From: Larkinella humicola | Lineage (GTDB): Bacteria > Bacteroidota > Bacteroidia > Cytophagales > Spirosomataceae | Assembly: GCF_008727875.1 (NCBI RefSeq) | Contig: NZ_VTWS01000001.1 | Span: 1,116,001-1,180,000, forward strand | Direction: 5' to 3' | Length of the DNA stretch: 64,000 nucleotides | In this document: positions 41,653 through 50,696 of the stretch, piece by piece | Layout: each line of letters starts with the position of its first letter | Position numbering within the stretch: position 1 is the first letter of the stretch | The notes under the pieces: generated by a model | What the model saw: only the letters and a program-made list of their open reading frames with translations | Told to the model about the DNA's origin: nothing | The model's database searches: none | Translations under genes and position numbers: made by a program

Positions 41653-42876
41653 ATGAAACATTGGGTCCTATTTGGTTGCATTTTCCTGATTTTAAGCGGC
41701 TCGTCAGCCCTGTTCTCTCAACGCCTGGCTGTGCCCCTGGCACTCAAAGCGGTTTATGATTCAACCGCCTATTCGTTTTCCTACATCCATCCGGTTAAAA
41801 ATAAGCTGAAGGTTAAGCTTCCCGCTATTCCATCAAAGTATTCCACCTTGTCAAGAAGTTTTAAATTAAAAGCATTGGAGAAAGACGTTGCCGTTTTGAT
41901 CGGAAAAACAATCAGCAACAAAGACTACGTTGTGATCGATCAAAATTTCAATAGCGATTTATCGGATGATGAAATTGTGTATTTTCCAGACACCCTGACG
42001 AGCCCCGCCCGGGGAAATTATAAAAGCCTAAAAATTAATGCAGCGGCAGGCCAGTACAAAAGCAGATCAATCCTATTTGATTATTCGATTATCAAACCGC
42101 CTAAACTCCAGATTGATCATGGCGATTCTACCGAAAATAAAGTACACTTTTTTATCCGTCCCAACGAATACAAACAGGCAACGATCAAAGTCGATACGGC
42201 AACGTATTCACTGATGCTGTTTTCAAAAACCGTTTTTGATTATACAAAAAAATCAACTTTTTTGGTGGTCGTTCCGCCAAACGTCGATCCCCGCAGTGTG
42301 AAAGCCAACACCAACGAGTTTAATAAATACGTCGAAGGCGATATTGTACTTGTTGGTTTGAAGAAGTTTCTGTTTGAGAAAGTATCGCCACTGGCAGACT
42401 CCATTTTCCTGCAAACAATCACCTCACAGGAAGATACTTACGGAAGCAAGGTGGGTTACATGGCCCATCCTTTTTCCCGGAGAGACATGCTTTCAAAAGA
42501 CTCCGTCAGTTCGAAAACCCTGAAAGGAAAATACATTGTACTGGATTTTCGGGGCACCTGGTGCGCTCCCTGTCTACAGATTTTAGAATCCATTAAGAAA
42601 ATGCACGCGACGGTTGATGAGCAAAAAGTAGCCATGATCGGCGTCTGTTACGACAAGGATCCCGGCAAGGTAGAAGCTTTCATTAAAAAGCGCGAAATTA
42701 CTTCGTTGCAACTCTACGATCCGCAAACGAATCCAACCCTTAGCAAACAGTTCGGTATTACGGCCTATCCCTCTTTCGTCGTGATCGATTCATCCGGCAA
42801 AATCGTTTTTAAAGACGAAGGATTGACCGGTTTTCAACGATTATCGGAACAACTGGACCGTATTATTAAGAAATAG
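41653..42876 (+). CDS. TlpA-like thioredoxin-fold protein
   Basis: A 407-residue exported protein with a signal peptide (MKHWVLFGCIFLILSGSSAL). The first 260 residues are a low-similarity beta-rich domain. The C-terminal thioredoxin domain has the redox pair in GTWCAPCLQILE (about 303-307) and ITAYPSFVVID with the cis-Pro. It would act as a periplasmic disulphide reductase or isomerase. The gene is clearly more A+T-rich than its neighbours, with many AAA and ATT codons. This may mean recent gain or just relaxed constraint. Confidence 0.88.
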   Translation: MKHWVLFGCIFLILSGSSALFSQRLAVPLALKAVYDSTAYSFSYIHPVKNKLKVKLPAIPSKYSTLSRSFKLKALEKDVAVLIGKTISNKDYVVIDQNFNSDLSDDEIVYFPDTLTSPARGNYKSLKINAAAGQYKSRSILFDYSIIKPPKLQIDHGDSTENKVHFFIRPNEYKQATIKVDTATYSLMLFSKTVFDYTKKSTFLVVVPPNVDPRSVKANTNEFNKYVEGDIVLVGLKKFLFEKVSPLADSIFLQTITSQEDTYGSKVGYMAHPFSRRDMLSKDSVSSKTLKGKYIVLDFRGTWCAPCLQILESIKKMHATVDEQKVAMIGVCYDKDPGKVEAFIKKREITSLQLYDPQTNPTLSKQFGITAYPSFVVIDSSGKIVFKDEGLTGFQRLSEQLDRIIKK

Positions 42877-42908
42877 AATCCGGAATAATGTATTTAAAAT
42901 AAGTCCTT

Positions 42909-44120
42909 TCAATTCGATTTCCCAACCAATTTCCACTGATAAACACTGCCTGTTTTTTCAATTCCGAAGTAATCAAACGAGCCATTGGCCCGGTCGCCAA
43001 ACGTGTCGAGTTTCGTTGGGCCGGTTGCCCCCACATAGGCATTGGCCTGCGTTACAAACTGGCTTTCGAGGGTATTAAGATCGGACGGAACGCCATTGCT
43101 GGCTTCGATGGTTTTGGCAATAACCCACATCGCATCGTACACCGCAATGCCGAATGCATCGGCGTCGATACCGGTTTTGGTTTTTATCCGGGCAATCAGT
43201 GGCTCCCAGGTGACCTTGTAAGCGTCGGGAAGGCCAAACGTTGGCGTAAAAAACTGCGTGCTGATCGCAAAAGCAGCAGCATCCGGGTCGCCAATCAAGG
43301 CGGCACTCAGGGCCACACCGTCCCCACCATACCAGCGCACGGAACTCAGAACGGGGTCCGATGCCGCCTGTTTGAACAGGGCGACACATTCATCGAAGGA
43401 AGCCAGATAAACGCCGACTTTGTCAGCACCGTAGGTGGTAGTGAATGCACTAATCTGTGCTTTAATCGCGGCAATTTCCGCGGTAAAATCGCTGATGGAC
43501 GTGCCGTAGGGCGTCAATGGCTGAACCACCCCGCCCAGCGTGGTAAACGAAGTGCCGGTTGATGTTTGCAATCCTTTGTTTCCGGCATCATCGCGGGCAA
43601 TCGTCACCAGTCCGCGAATGCCCTGCCCATAGATGGTTTTGGCAATGGCAGCTCCTTCAATTTTGTCGGCCGGGCAAAACCGGAAAACCGGGTCGTCGGC
43701 AATGGCCAGACTCCCCGCCGTACTGCCCTGGCTAATCACGAGGCTGTTGTAGGAACTGGTAAGGGGCAACAGGGCCGCCAGCTCGGCACTGGACTGTGGC
43801 CCGATGAAAAACCGGGTGCCGGAACCAGCCGCTGCGGTAAAAAAACCAGCGGCTTTTTCGGCTTCGAGTTGGGTGTCGTAGTCCGTGATGCTAAGCCGGA
43901 AGCCACTGCCTTTCCCCGCAAAATAAAGGTTGATGTCTTCCTCAGCAATTTCCATCGCGGCCTGGGTAGTGATTCCGAGGGATGACCAGTTTCCGGTCAG
44001 CGACGAAAGTCCGCCGATGTTGATGGTCACCGGTTGCAGGTGATCGTCAACCGAACACCCGGCGAAAAGAAATACGATAAAAACAAATACGGAAGCGGTC
44101 AGGTTTTTCAGGATGTTCAT
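42909..44120 (-). CDS. Branched-chain amino-acid type ABC substrate-binding lipoprotein
   Basis: A 403-residue lipoprotein with lipobox FLFAGC (Cys22). The mature part is a type I periplasmic binding fold (Peripla_BP_6): ITINIGGLSSLTGNWSSLG-like start, AMEIAEEDINLYFAGKGSGF, FFIGPQSSAELAALLP, YGQGIRGLVTIARDDAGNKG. It is normally the receptor of a LivFGHM transporter, but no permease or ATPase gene is close by, so it is an orphan here. Ligand unknown. Confidence 0.88.
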   Translation of the reverse strand: MNILKNLTASVFVFIVFLFAGCSVDDHLQPVTINIGGLSSLTGNWSSLGITTQAAMEIAEEDINLYFAGKGSGFRLSITDYDTQLEAEKAAGFFTAAAGSGTRFFIGPQSSAELAALLPLTSSYNSLVISQGSTAGSLAIADDPVFRFCPADKIEGAAIAKTIYGQGIRGLVTIARDDAGNKGLQTSTGTSFTTLGGVVQPLTPYGTSISDFTAEIAAIKAQISAFTTTYGADKVGVYLASFDECVALFKQAASDPVLSSVRWYGGDGVALSAALIGDPDAAAFAISTQFFTPTFGLPDAYKVTWEPLIARIKTKTGIDADAFGIAVYDAMWVIAKTIEASNGVPSDLNTLESQFVTQANAYVGATGPTKLDTFGDRANGSFDYFGIEKTGSVYQWKLVGKSN

Positions 44121-44272
44121 ATGAGTTTAATTATGCCGAAAATATACGACATATTACACTCATAATCATACCTAATACAACAATAGACTTGTCTGACAAC
44201 CGGCATATTTACGGTATTATTTAAATTACTTACTAAAGGGCCTAAGCGGTTTCACCTTTCAGAGTATTTACC

Positions 44273-45406
44273 TCAACTTAACCGGTCCTTAAAGCTTTCA
44301 TACCCGTAGGTTTTCACCAGCCGAAAGGTTCCATCTTCCTGCCAGATGCCGATAGAAGGCAGATTGACGCCGTTGAACGTGCTCGTTTTCACCATCGTGT
44401 AGTGAATCATGTCATCGAAAACGATTTTATCCCCGATCTGAAGCGGTTTATCGAAACTGTAATCACCCATGAAGTCCCCCGCCAGACAGGTCATACCGCC
44501 CAGGCGATAGGTTGGTTTCCCCGAAACCGGTTCGTGGTATGAATTCAGAATCCGGGGTTTATACGGCATTTCGAGCGTGTCGGGCATGTGGGCGGCAAAG
44601 GAAGTGTCGAGAATGGCCACCTGAATACCCTGGCTGTCAACCACATCCAGTACCGACGAAACCAGCACCCCGGTCTGCCAGCCAATGGCCGAACCCGGTT
44701 CCAGAATGACCTCGACCTGGTATTTTTCCCGGAACGCTTTCAGCAACCCGATCAGGTGTTCGGTATTATAACCTTCGCGCGTCATGAGGTGTCCTCCGCC
44801 CATGTTGACCCAACGCGCCTGGTGGAGCAGGTCACTAAAGCGGCTTTCCAATGCTTCGAGGGTGCGTTCGAGCGTGTAGGAGTCGTTTTCGCAGAGCGTA
44901 TGAAAATGAATCCCCTCCATCCCGTCCGGTAACCGGTCACCGATCAGATTCCGCGTCACGCCCAGCCGTGAGCCCGGCACACAGGGATTGTACATATCCG
45001 TGGCGACCTCCGAATACTGCGGATTGACGCGAATCCCGCAGGAAACGCCCGACCCGATCGCCCGGTTTTTAAACCGCTCCCACTGGCTCAGCGAATTGAA
45101 CGTGAGATGACTGCTCCGTTCGAGAACTTCGTCAAATTCGTCGTCGCGGATGGCCGGGATATAGGTGTGCGCCTGCACACCCAGGTATTCGTTGACCAGC
45201 TTGATTTCGTTGAGTGAGCTGGCCGTGGCACCCGACAGGTATTGCTTCACCAGCGGGAAAGCACTGTACATCGAGAAGCCTTTGAGAGCCAGAATGATCT
45301 GAACCCCAGCTTGTTGCTGCACACTATCGATCAGCTTTAAATTGGTGCGGAGCTTGGCCTCTTCCAGTACAAAACAGGGCGAGGGAATTTGGGAGTAGTC
45401 GATCAT
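44273..45406 (-). CDS. nspC: Carboxynorspermidine/carboxyspermidine decarboxylase
   Basis: A 377-residue PLP-dependent decarboxylase of the alanine-racemase-like fold. Features: PLP lysine Lys42 in ILALKGFSMYSAFP, VSCGIRVNPQYSEV, HFHTLCENDSYTLERTLE, WVNMGGGHLMTREGY and CLAGDFMGDYSFDKPL. It decarboxylates carboxyspermidine or carboxynorspermidine to the free polyamine. The start at 45406 gives the family N-terminus (MIDYSQIPSPCFVLEE). Its partner dehydrogenase is encoded about 2.5 kb away on the same strand. Confidence 0.95.
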   Translation of the reverse strand: MIDYSQIPSPCFVLEEAKLRTNLKLIDSVQQQAGVQIILALKGFSMYSAFPLVKQYLSGATASSLNEIKLVNEYLGVQAHTYIPAIRDDEFDEVLERSSHLTFNSLSQWERFKNRAIGSGVSCGIRVNPQYSEVATDMYNPCVPGSRLGVTRNLIGDRLPDGMEGIHFHTLCENDSYTLERTLEALESRFSDLLHQARWVNMGGGHLMTREGYNTEHLIGLLKAFREKYQVEVILEPGSAIGWQTGVLVSSVLDVVDSQGIQVAILDTSFAAHMPDTLEMPYKPRILNSYHEPVSGKPTYRLGGMTCLAGDFMGDYSFDKPLQIGDKIVFDDMIHYTMVKTSTFNGVNLPSIGIWQEDGTFRLVKTYGYESFKDRLS

Positions 45407-45479
45407 CAGGGATGGTGACGCCACATGAAGGCGGTTTTTAATCACAAAAATAGCGAAAACGTCGGTTTTGTTCAGCATA

Positions 45480-45512
45480 AAAAATGCCCGTCGGTTGCGA
45501 ACCGGCGGGCAT
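45480..45512 (-). terminator. Terminator of the TonB gene
   Basis: A 13-bp stem (45500-45512 with 45484-45496, ATGCCCGCCGGTT type) with a CGC loop. On the minus strand it is followed by six T. It lies 22 nt after the TonB stop. Confidence 0.85.
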
Positions 45513-45533
45513 GCTGTCCAAAGTGTGGATGCG

Positions 45534-46355
45534 TTATTCCAGGGCAAACACCACGGGTAACGTAAACCGAACCCGCACCGGCCGACCCGATTGCTTGCCG
45601 GGTTGCCAGGGCGGCATCTTCTTCACGACCCGCAGGGCTTCTTCATCACAACCAAATCCGATTCCTTTAACAACGTTCACATCGACAATGCTCCCATCCG
45701 TGTTCACCACAAATTGGAGATACACTTTTCCGGAAATGCTTGCCCGGGAAGCGGCCGGTGGATACCGCAGGTTTTTTTCCAGGAATTCAGCCATTTTTCG
45801 CATGCCGCCCGGAAACTGGGGATCCTGCTCCACTTTCAAAAATACTTCATCCGGTTTACGTTCCACTTCAATCGATTTTTCGACCGGAGCCGGGCCTGCG
45901 GTTTCCGTGGGGGCCTCGATGACATCCAGCGCGTTGGGGTCCCCCTCCTGGGTTTTATCACTCGACACCTTGTCTTCCAGGTCCTCCACCGTCGGCACCG
46001 TTACATCATCGGGCGCTTCAGTCACCACCTCCGGGGGCAGATTTCGCACCGTAGGCAATTGAACCGGTATCTCTACTTTCGGCGGAATGACAATCGGCGG
46101 TTCCTCCTGCGGTAAGGTTCTGATGTCTTCCAGCGTGACTTCATTCATAAACTGATCCGGGGTCTCGGCCGGTTTTAGCCGGTTATAGAGCGTCGGTGTG
46201 GCCAAAGCGGCCCAAAATAAGGCAATTCCCAACCACAGCGCCCGGTTGGCACTGCGCTGATAGACCTGGCGCAAATCGTAGGCGCCATACAATTTGTTGC
46301 GGTTTTCAAACACGATGTCGTCGAGCGTCGCGACGTTTAGCTGTTCGGGTGTCAT
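45534..46355 (-). CDS. tonB: Energy transducer TonB
   Basis: A 273-residue TonB-type protein. The short N-terminal cytoplasmic part is LDDIVFENRNKLYGAYDLRQ, the membrane helix follows (about 38-58), then a long Pro/Glu/Val-rich periplasmic linker and the C-terminal TonB domain (GKVYLQFVVNTDGSIVDVNV, then KMPPWQPGKQSGRPVRVRF). It passes proton-motive energy from ExbB/ExbD to outer-membrane receptors; no exbBD are adjacent. The start at 46355 is supported by the promoter and by dropping 9 unlikely residues. Confidence 0.93.
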   Translation of the reverse strand: MTPEQLNVATLDDIVFENRNKLYGAYDLRQVYQRSANRALWLGIALFWAALATPTLYNRLKPAETPDQFMNEVTLEDIRTLPQEEPPIVIPPKVEIPVQLPTVRNLPPEVVTEAPDDVTVPTVEDLEDKVSSDKTQEGDPNALDVIEAPTETAGPAPVEKSIEVERKPDEVFLKVEQDPQFPGGMRKMAEFLEKNLRYPPAASRASISGKVYLQFVVNTDGSIVDVNVVKGIGFGCDEEALRVVKKMPPWQPGKQSGRPVRVRFTLPVVFALE

Positions 46356-46381
46356 AGCCAAAGCAATGTTAGTGACTAACA

Positions 46382-46411
46382 CAAATATATATAAGAAAAC
46401 TATATATACAA
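46382..46411 (-). promoter_or_regulatory. Consensus promoter of tonB
   Basis: Minus strand TTG (46411-46409), 19 bp, TATATTTG (46389-46382), full match. It lies in a TATATA-rich stretch and ends 26 nt before the ATG. Confidence 0.7.
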
Positions 46412-46477
46412 GTTAAGGGTAATCTTTTTTGTTTTCTTTCCCTTATCTTACCTTTCCATACCGCTGATTCCCGTGCC

Positions 46478-47863
46478 ATGAAAGTCGAAGGATACCGAAA
46501 CCGGTGTAGTTCCCCTGCACATTTCATTGTGTTGTCCCTATTTCTGTTGCTGTACTTCGGTTCAACACTTGCGCTGGCTCAGCCTCGGGGTGTAGCCACC
46601 TCGAAGCGGTTTCTGGATTCGCTGCAACGGGAAACGTTTCACTATTTCTGGGAATTGGGCAATAATCCGAACGGGCTGATTCCCGACCGGTATCCGACGC
46701 CTTCGTTTGCAAGCATTGCCGCCACCGGCTTTGGGTTAACGGCCTACCTGGTGGGTGTCGAGCGGGGGTATGTGAGCCGCCAGGAGGCCGCCGAACGAAC
46801 ACTTCGAACCCTGCGCTTTTTTAATTACGCCCCCCAATCGGCCGACGAAAAAACCGCTACCGGCTACCACGGTTTTTTCTACCATTTTCTGGATCTGAAA
46901 ACCGGATTGCGTTTCAAACAGGTGGAGTTGTCGACCATCGACACAGCCTTGCTGCTGGCCGGGATGCTAAGCAGTCAGACGTATTTCGATCAAAATAATG
47001 CCGTAGAGAAGGAAATCCGGATGCTGGTCGACCGGATTTTTCGCCGGGTCGACTGGACCTGGATGCAAGCCCGGAAACCGCTGGTGTCGATGGGCTGGCA
47101 TCCCGAAAGCGGTTTTATTAAATCAGACTGGAAAGGCTACAATGAAGCGATGATCCTGTATGTGCTGGCCTTAGCGTCACCGACCTATCCGATTGGCCCT
47201 GAGGCCTGGACGGAGTGGACCTCAACCTACGAATGGAAAGAATTCCAGGACTATGCCCACCTCAACTTTGAACCGCTGTTCGGCCATCAATATTCGCATA
47301 TTTGGATTGATTTCCGCAGTATTCAAGACGCTTATCTGCGTCAGCGGGGAATTGATTATTTTGAGAACAGCCGCCGGGCCACGCTCGCCAACCGCGCTTA
47401 TTGCATCGAAAATCCCGGAGGATTTACCGGCTATGAAACCGACCTCTGGGGCCTGACCGCCAGCGACGGCCCGAAAGATACGCTAATCAACGGACGACAG
47501 TTTTTCTCCTACCGCGCCCGGGGTGCTTCCGCCATCCAGATCGTCGATGACGGGACGATTGCGCCCACGGCGGCCGGTGGGTCGATGCCGTTTACGCCGG
47601 AAGAAAGCATCCGGGCGCTCCAGTTGATGAAATACCGCTATGGAAAAAAGATTTACGGCCCCTACGGTTTCAAGGACGCCTACAACCTTTCTTACCCCGG
47701 CCAGTGGTTCGACAAAGACTACCTGGGCATCGACAGCGGCCCGATTCTGCTGATGACCGAAAATTACCGCACCAACCTGATTTGGAACCTCATGATGCGC
47801 AACCCCATCATCCGGCGGGGCTTGTTACGAGCCGGTTTTCGGGGGGGATGGCTGAGGAATTAA
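46478..47863 (+). CDS. Glucoamylase-family exported glycosidase (GH144-like)
   Basis: A 461-residue exported protein with a signal peptide. It has the (alpha/alpha)-barrel pattern of the glucoamylase-like family, known in CAZy as GH144 (endo-beta-1,2-glucanases and relatives): LQRETFHYFWELGNNPNGLI, SIAATGFGLTAYLVG, LVSMGWHPESGFIKSDWKGY, YSHIWIDFRSIQDAYLR, GSMPFTPEESIRALQLM and GIDSGPILLMTENYRTN. The likely substrate is a beta-1,2-glucan or related glycan; specificity cannot be read from sequence. It is divergent from tonB. Confidence 0.88.
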   Translation: MKVEGYRNRCSSPAHFIVLSLFLLLYFGSTLALAQPRGVATSKRFLDSLQRETFHYFWELGNNPNGLIPDRYPTPSFASIAATGFGLTAYLVGVERGYVSRQEAAERTLRTLRFFNYAPQSADEKTATGYHGFFYHFLDLKTGLRFKQVELSTIDTALLLAGMLSSQTYFDQNNAVEKEIRMLVDRIFRRVDWTWMQARKPLVSMGWHPESGFIKSDWKGYNEAMILYVLALASPTYPIGPEAWTEWTSTYEWKEFQDYAHLNFEPLFGHQYSHIWIDFRSIQDAYLRQRGIDYFENSRRATLANRAYCIENPGGFTGYETDLWGLTASDGPKDTLINGRQFFSYRARGASAIQIVDDGTIAPTAAGGSMPFTPEESIRALQLMKYRYGKKIYGPYGFKDAYNLSYPGQWFDKDYLGIDSGPILLMTENYRTNLIWNLMMRNPIIRRGLLRAGFRGGWLRN

Positions 47864-47865
47864 AT

Positions 47866-47944
47866 GAATGATGAGTTATGAATGATGAACGATGAATTGG
47901 CTAACGCAAAACATTCATCGTTCATCATTCATAATCCATCATTC
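47866..47944. repeat. Inverted repeat E11 with TGGCTAACGC loop
   Basis: The arms 47866-47897 and 47913-47944 match in 30 of 32 positions and are made of GAATGATGA words. The 15-nt loop is TGGCTAACGCAAAAC. It begins 3 bp after one stop codon and includes the stop codon of the convergent dehydrogenase gene. Confidence 0.85.
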
Positions 47945-49150
47945 GTTCTCCACGCTCAGCGGCTGATTGATTTGATCCTGCACCGGCAGGCCCTGCTTGT
48001 TCATTTGTTCGATGAAGGGGTCGGGGTCGAGCTCTTCGCAGTTCCAGACGCCGGGTTGCATCCAGACGCCTTTCAGCATCAGCATGGCACCGATCATGGC
48101 CGGAACACCGGTGGTGTAGCTCACCGCCTGCCCGCGGACCTCCTTGTAGGTCTCGGCGTGGTCGCAGTTATTCCAGATAAAATACGTTTTTTCCTGGCCG
48201 TCTTTGATGCCTTTGATCTGGCAACCAATGGAGGTCTGGCCCGTGTAGTTTTCACCCAGGGAGTCGGGAGCTGGCAACACGGCTTTCAGAAATTCCAACG
48301 GTACAATATCGATTCCCTGAAACGGGATCGGCTTGATGCTGGTCATGCCCACGTTTTCCAGCACCTGCAGGTGGGTAATGTAGGCCTGTCCGAACGTCAT
48401 CCAGAACCGGGCGCGTTTCAGCGTCGGGAAGTTTTTAACGAGTGACTCGAGTTCTTCATGGTAGAGTACGTACGACTCTTTCGGGCCGATTTCGGGGTAA
48501 ACGATCGGTTTATGAATCGACATGGCTTCGATTTCGACCCATTCGCCGTTTTCCCAATACCGACCAGGCTGCGTAATCTCCCGGATGTTGATTTCGGGAT
48601 TGAAATTGGTGGCAAACGCCTTGCCGTGGTTGCCCGCATTGCAGTCGACGATGTCCAGGTAGTGCATCTCGTCGAAGTGGTGTTTGGCCGCGTAGGCCGT
48701 AAACACCTGCGTGGCGCCCGGATCGAAGCCACAGCCCAGCAGCGCCATAATACCGGCTTCCTTAAACCGCTCCTGATAGGCCCACTGCCAGCTATATTCA
48801 AATTTGGCGACATCCTTCGGCTCATAGTTGGCGGTGTCCATGTAATGCGTCCGGGTTTCCAGACAGGCATCCATGATGGGCAAATCCTGGTAAGGCAATG
48901 CCACATTGATGACCAGATACGGCTGAAACTGCTTGATCAGCTTGACCATTTCGGCCACAACATCAGCATCGACCTTCGCCGTTTTGATTTCCACGCCGTG
49001 CATTTCCCGAATTTCGGCGGCAATTTTATCGCATTTGGAAAGTGTCCGGCTGGCCAGCATAATGTCTGTGAAGACGTCCGCATTCAACGCACATTTGTGC
49101 GCCACGACACTCCCGACCCCTCCGGCACCAATAATCAGCACTTTAGCCAT
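47939..49150 (-). CDS. Carboxynorspermidine/carboxyspermidine dehydrogenase (saccharopine dehydrogenase-like)
   Basis: A 403-residue NADPH-dependent enzyme. The Rossmann start is VLIIGAGGVGSVVAHKC, followed by NVALPYQDLPIMDACLETRT, LLGCGFDPGATQVFTAYAAK and IVDCNAGNHGKAFATNFNPE. This is the family that joins aspartate semialdehyde to putrescine or diaminopropane, giving carboxyspermidine or carboxynorspermidine. With NspC it forms the alternative spermidine pathway. The stop codon lies in repeat E11. A -7-like TATCTTTG lies about 100 nt upstream at 49258-49251. Confidence 0.93.
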   Translation of the reverse strand: MAKVLIIGAGGVGSVVAHKCALNADVFTDIMLASRTLSKCDKIAAEIREMHGVEIKTAKVDADVVAEMVKLIKQFQPYLVINVALPYQDLPIMDACLETRTHYMDTANYEPKDVAKFEYSWQWAYQERFKEAGIMALLGCGFDPGATQVFTAYAAKHHFDEMHYLDIVDCNAGNHGKAFATNFNPEINIREITQPGRYWENGEWVEIEAMSIHKPIVYPEIGPKESYVLYHEELESLVKNFPTLKRARFWMTFGQAYITHLQVLENVGMTSIKPIPFQGIDIVPLEFLKAVLPAPDSLGENYTGQTSIGCQIKGIKDGQEKTYFIWNNCDHAETYKEVRGQAVSYTTGVPAMIGAMLMLKGVWMQPGVWNCEELDPDPFIEQMNKQGLPVQDQINQPLSVENE

Positions 49151-49414
49151 TTGATTTCGTATAACTGTTTAGGATTTGTTACGTTCTGCGGATTTTCATC
49201 AGTCTGATACTACCGGCAGGAACCAACAAACAGGGTTGAACAAATTCGCGCAAAGATAGCCAGCCCGGCCGCGTTGTTGACAGAAATTCCGGAAAAAGAT
49301 TGAACGGGGTCATTAAAAAAGATTCCGGTTTTTGATTTGGACACCACCGTCCGGTATAGTATATTTGGTAGATAGGCAAAAGTCTATTTTTGCAACAAAA
49401 CCCTCCCCAACGCG

Positions 49415-49846
49415 ATGAAACTGAAGAGCTCTACGGGTTCATTTGAACTATCGATCAAAGGCTACGGTGTGAAAGGAACCAATTGGCGGGAACGCAACAG
49501 CCTGCTTTGCGAACTGTCTACCGAATGGCAGAAAGAATCCTATACGCAATCGGCACCGCTGCAAACCTACGAAATCAAGCGGTTGATCAATGGTCTTAAA
49601 CTGCTCTGGAGCCGAGCCATCAATCACGTAACGGTCTCGTTTTCGGAACCGGGCCTGAACGTCGAAGCCTCTTCCCTGCCCAACGAACAGTACCGGTTGC
49701 AGATTCAGTTAGACGGCACCCTAACGCCATCCTGGCATCCTTACCCCGATTTTCCCCTCCTGATGGATGTTACGTTAACCCGGTTTCAACTCCGCGAAGC
49801 CATCCGGGATTTGGTCAATCAACTAGCCCTTTTTCCGGAGCGTTAG
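49415..49846 (+). CDS. Hypothetical protein, possibly WapI-type immunity-like
   Basis: A 143-residue cytosolic protein: MKLKSSTGSFELSIKGYGVK, then LQTYEIKRLINGLKLLWS, HVTVSFSEPGLNVEASS and LLMDVTLTRFQLREAIRDLV. The layout (N-terminal strand pair, helix, FSEPGLNVE strand, C-terminal helix) reminds me of WapI-type immunity proteins, but this is memory-based and unverified. No toxin gene is next to it. A -7-like TATTTTTG lies at 49385-49392. Confidence 0.65.
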   Translation: MKLKSSTGSFELSIKGYGVKGTNWRERNSLLCELSTEWQKESYTQSAPLQTYEIKRLINGLKLLWSRAINHVTVSFSEPGLNVEASSLPNEQYRLQIQLDGTLTPSWHPYPDFPLLMDVTLTRFQLREAIRDLVNQLALFPER

Positions 49847-50034
49847 TTCGAATTATACAAATTTGATCGGGTTACCGTTTTCTAGCTTTTCCCATTTTTT
49901 TGTCTGACAATTCTCAAAAACCAAAACCGTTTAGTCGAAAACACCTACCTTTGCTTCCGATACAAAATCAAGTTTAGCTTTATAACCAAACCGAAATGGG
50001 GCCTGATTGCCCCCGGACGTTTAAGCCTAGTGGA

Positions 50035-50643
50035 ATGATAGAAGTTCGGAAAAGGAGTCGCACACAGACTATGGCGCGCATACTTCAGGCTGTAGGAGAA
50101 GTGATTTCTGAACGGGGCGTCAACCGGGTTGGAATCAATGCGGTAGCCGAAAGAGCGGGAGTCAACAAAGTGCTCATTTATCGGTATTTTGGGGGCTGGG
50201 AAGGCCTGATGGAACGGTTTCTGCACGAAGGCCATTTCCTGACCGACTACAACCAGCAGTTTCTGGAAAAACACCCGGAAACCGATCCCAGCGTTAAAAA
50301 ACAGTACCGGATCAATTACCTGGTTGGGCTGCTGCGCGAGTTGAAAGTGCGGATGCCCGCACAGGAAATGCTCAAATGGGAAATCAGCAATCCGGGTTCT
50401 TACCTGAGTCAGCAGTTGGCAATGGCCCGCAACGAGTCTTTTCAGAAGGTTCTCGACCAGTTTTTTACCAACGACAAAGAAGACCAGAGTGCCGTAACTG
50501 CCATACTGGTTTCGGGTATCACCATGCTCCTGCTCATTGCTCCCAATCAGAATCAGTTTATGACCCTTGATCTGCAATCGGACGAAGGCTGGAAGCGAAT
50601 CGAACACGCCATTCACCGAATTTGCGATACCCTCACTCCCTGA
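50035..50643 (+). CDS. TetR/AcrR-family transcriptional regulator
   Basis: A regulator of about 202 residues. The N-terminal TetR helix-turn-helix is clear: TMARILQAVGEVISERGVNR, then AVAERAGVNKVLIYRYFGGW. The C-terminal ligand domain is helical without recognisable ligand. ATG 50035 is chosen because the family pattern begins there; ATG 49996 would add 13 residues. A -7-like TACCTTTG lies at 49946-49953. Targets unknown; pepP is convergent and not an obvious target. Confidence 0.88.
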   Translation: MIEVRKRSRTQTMARILQAVGEVISERGVNRVGINAVAERAGVNKVLIYRYFGGWEGLMERFLHEGHFLTDYNQQFLEKHPETDPSVKKQYRINYLVGLLRELKVRMPAQEMLKWEISNPGSYLSQQLAMARNESFQKVLDQFFTNDKEDQSAVTAILVSGITMLLLIAPNQNQFMTLDLQSDEGWKRIEHAIHRICDTLTP

Positions 50644-50686
50644 CAGCCCCGGGCCGTCGTACGGCTGATGACCCAGGCGCTGTCAG
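50640..50686. terminator. CTGACAGC hairpin between tetR and pepP genes
   Basis: CTGACAGC (50640-50647) pairs with GCTGTCAG (50679-50686), with a smaller inner stem (GCCGT/ACGGC). It lies between two convergent genes and overlaps the tetR stop. It shares its arm with the hairpin at 25620. Confidence 0.65.
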
Positions 50687-50696
50687 ATTGCAAAGG

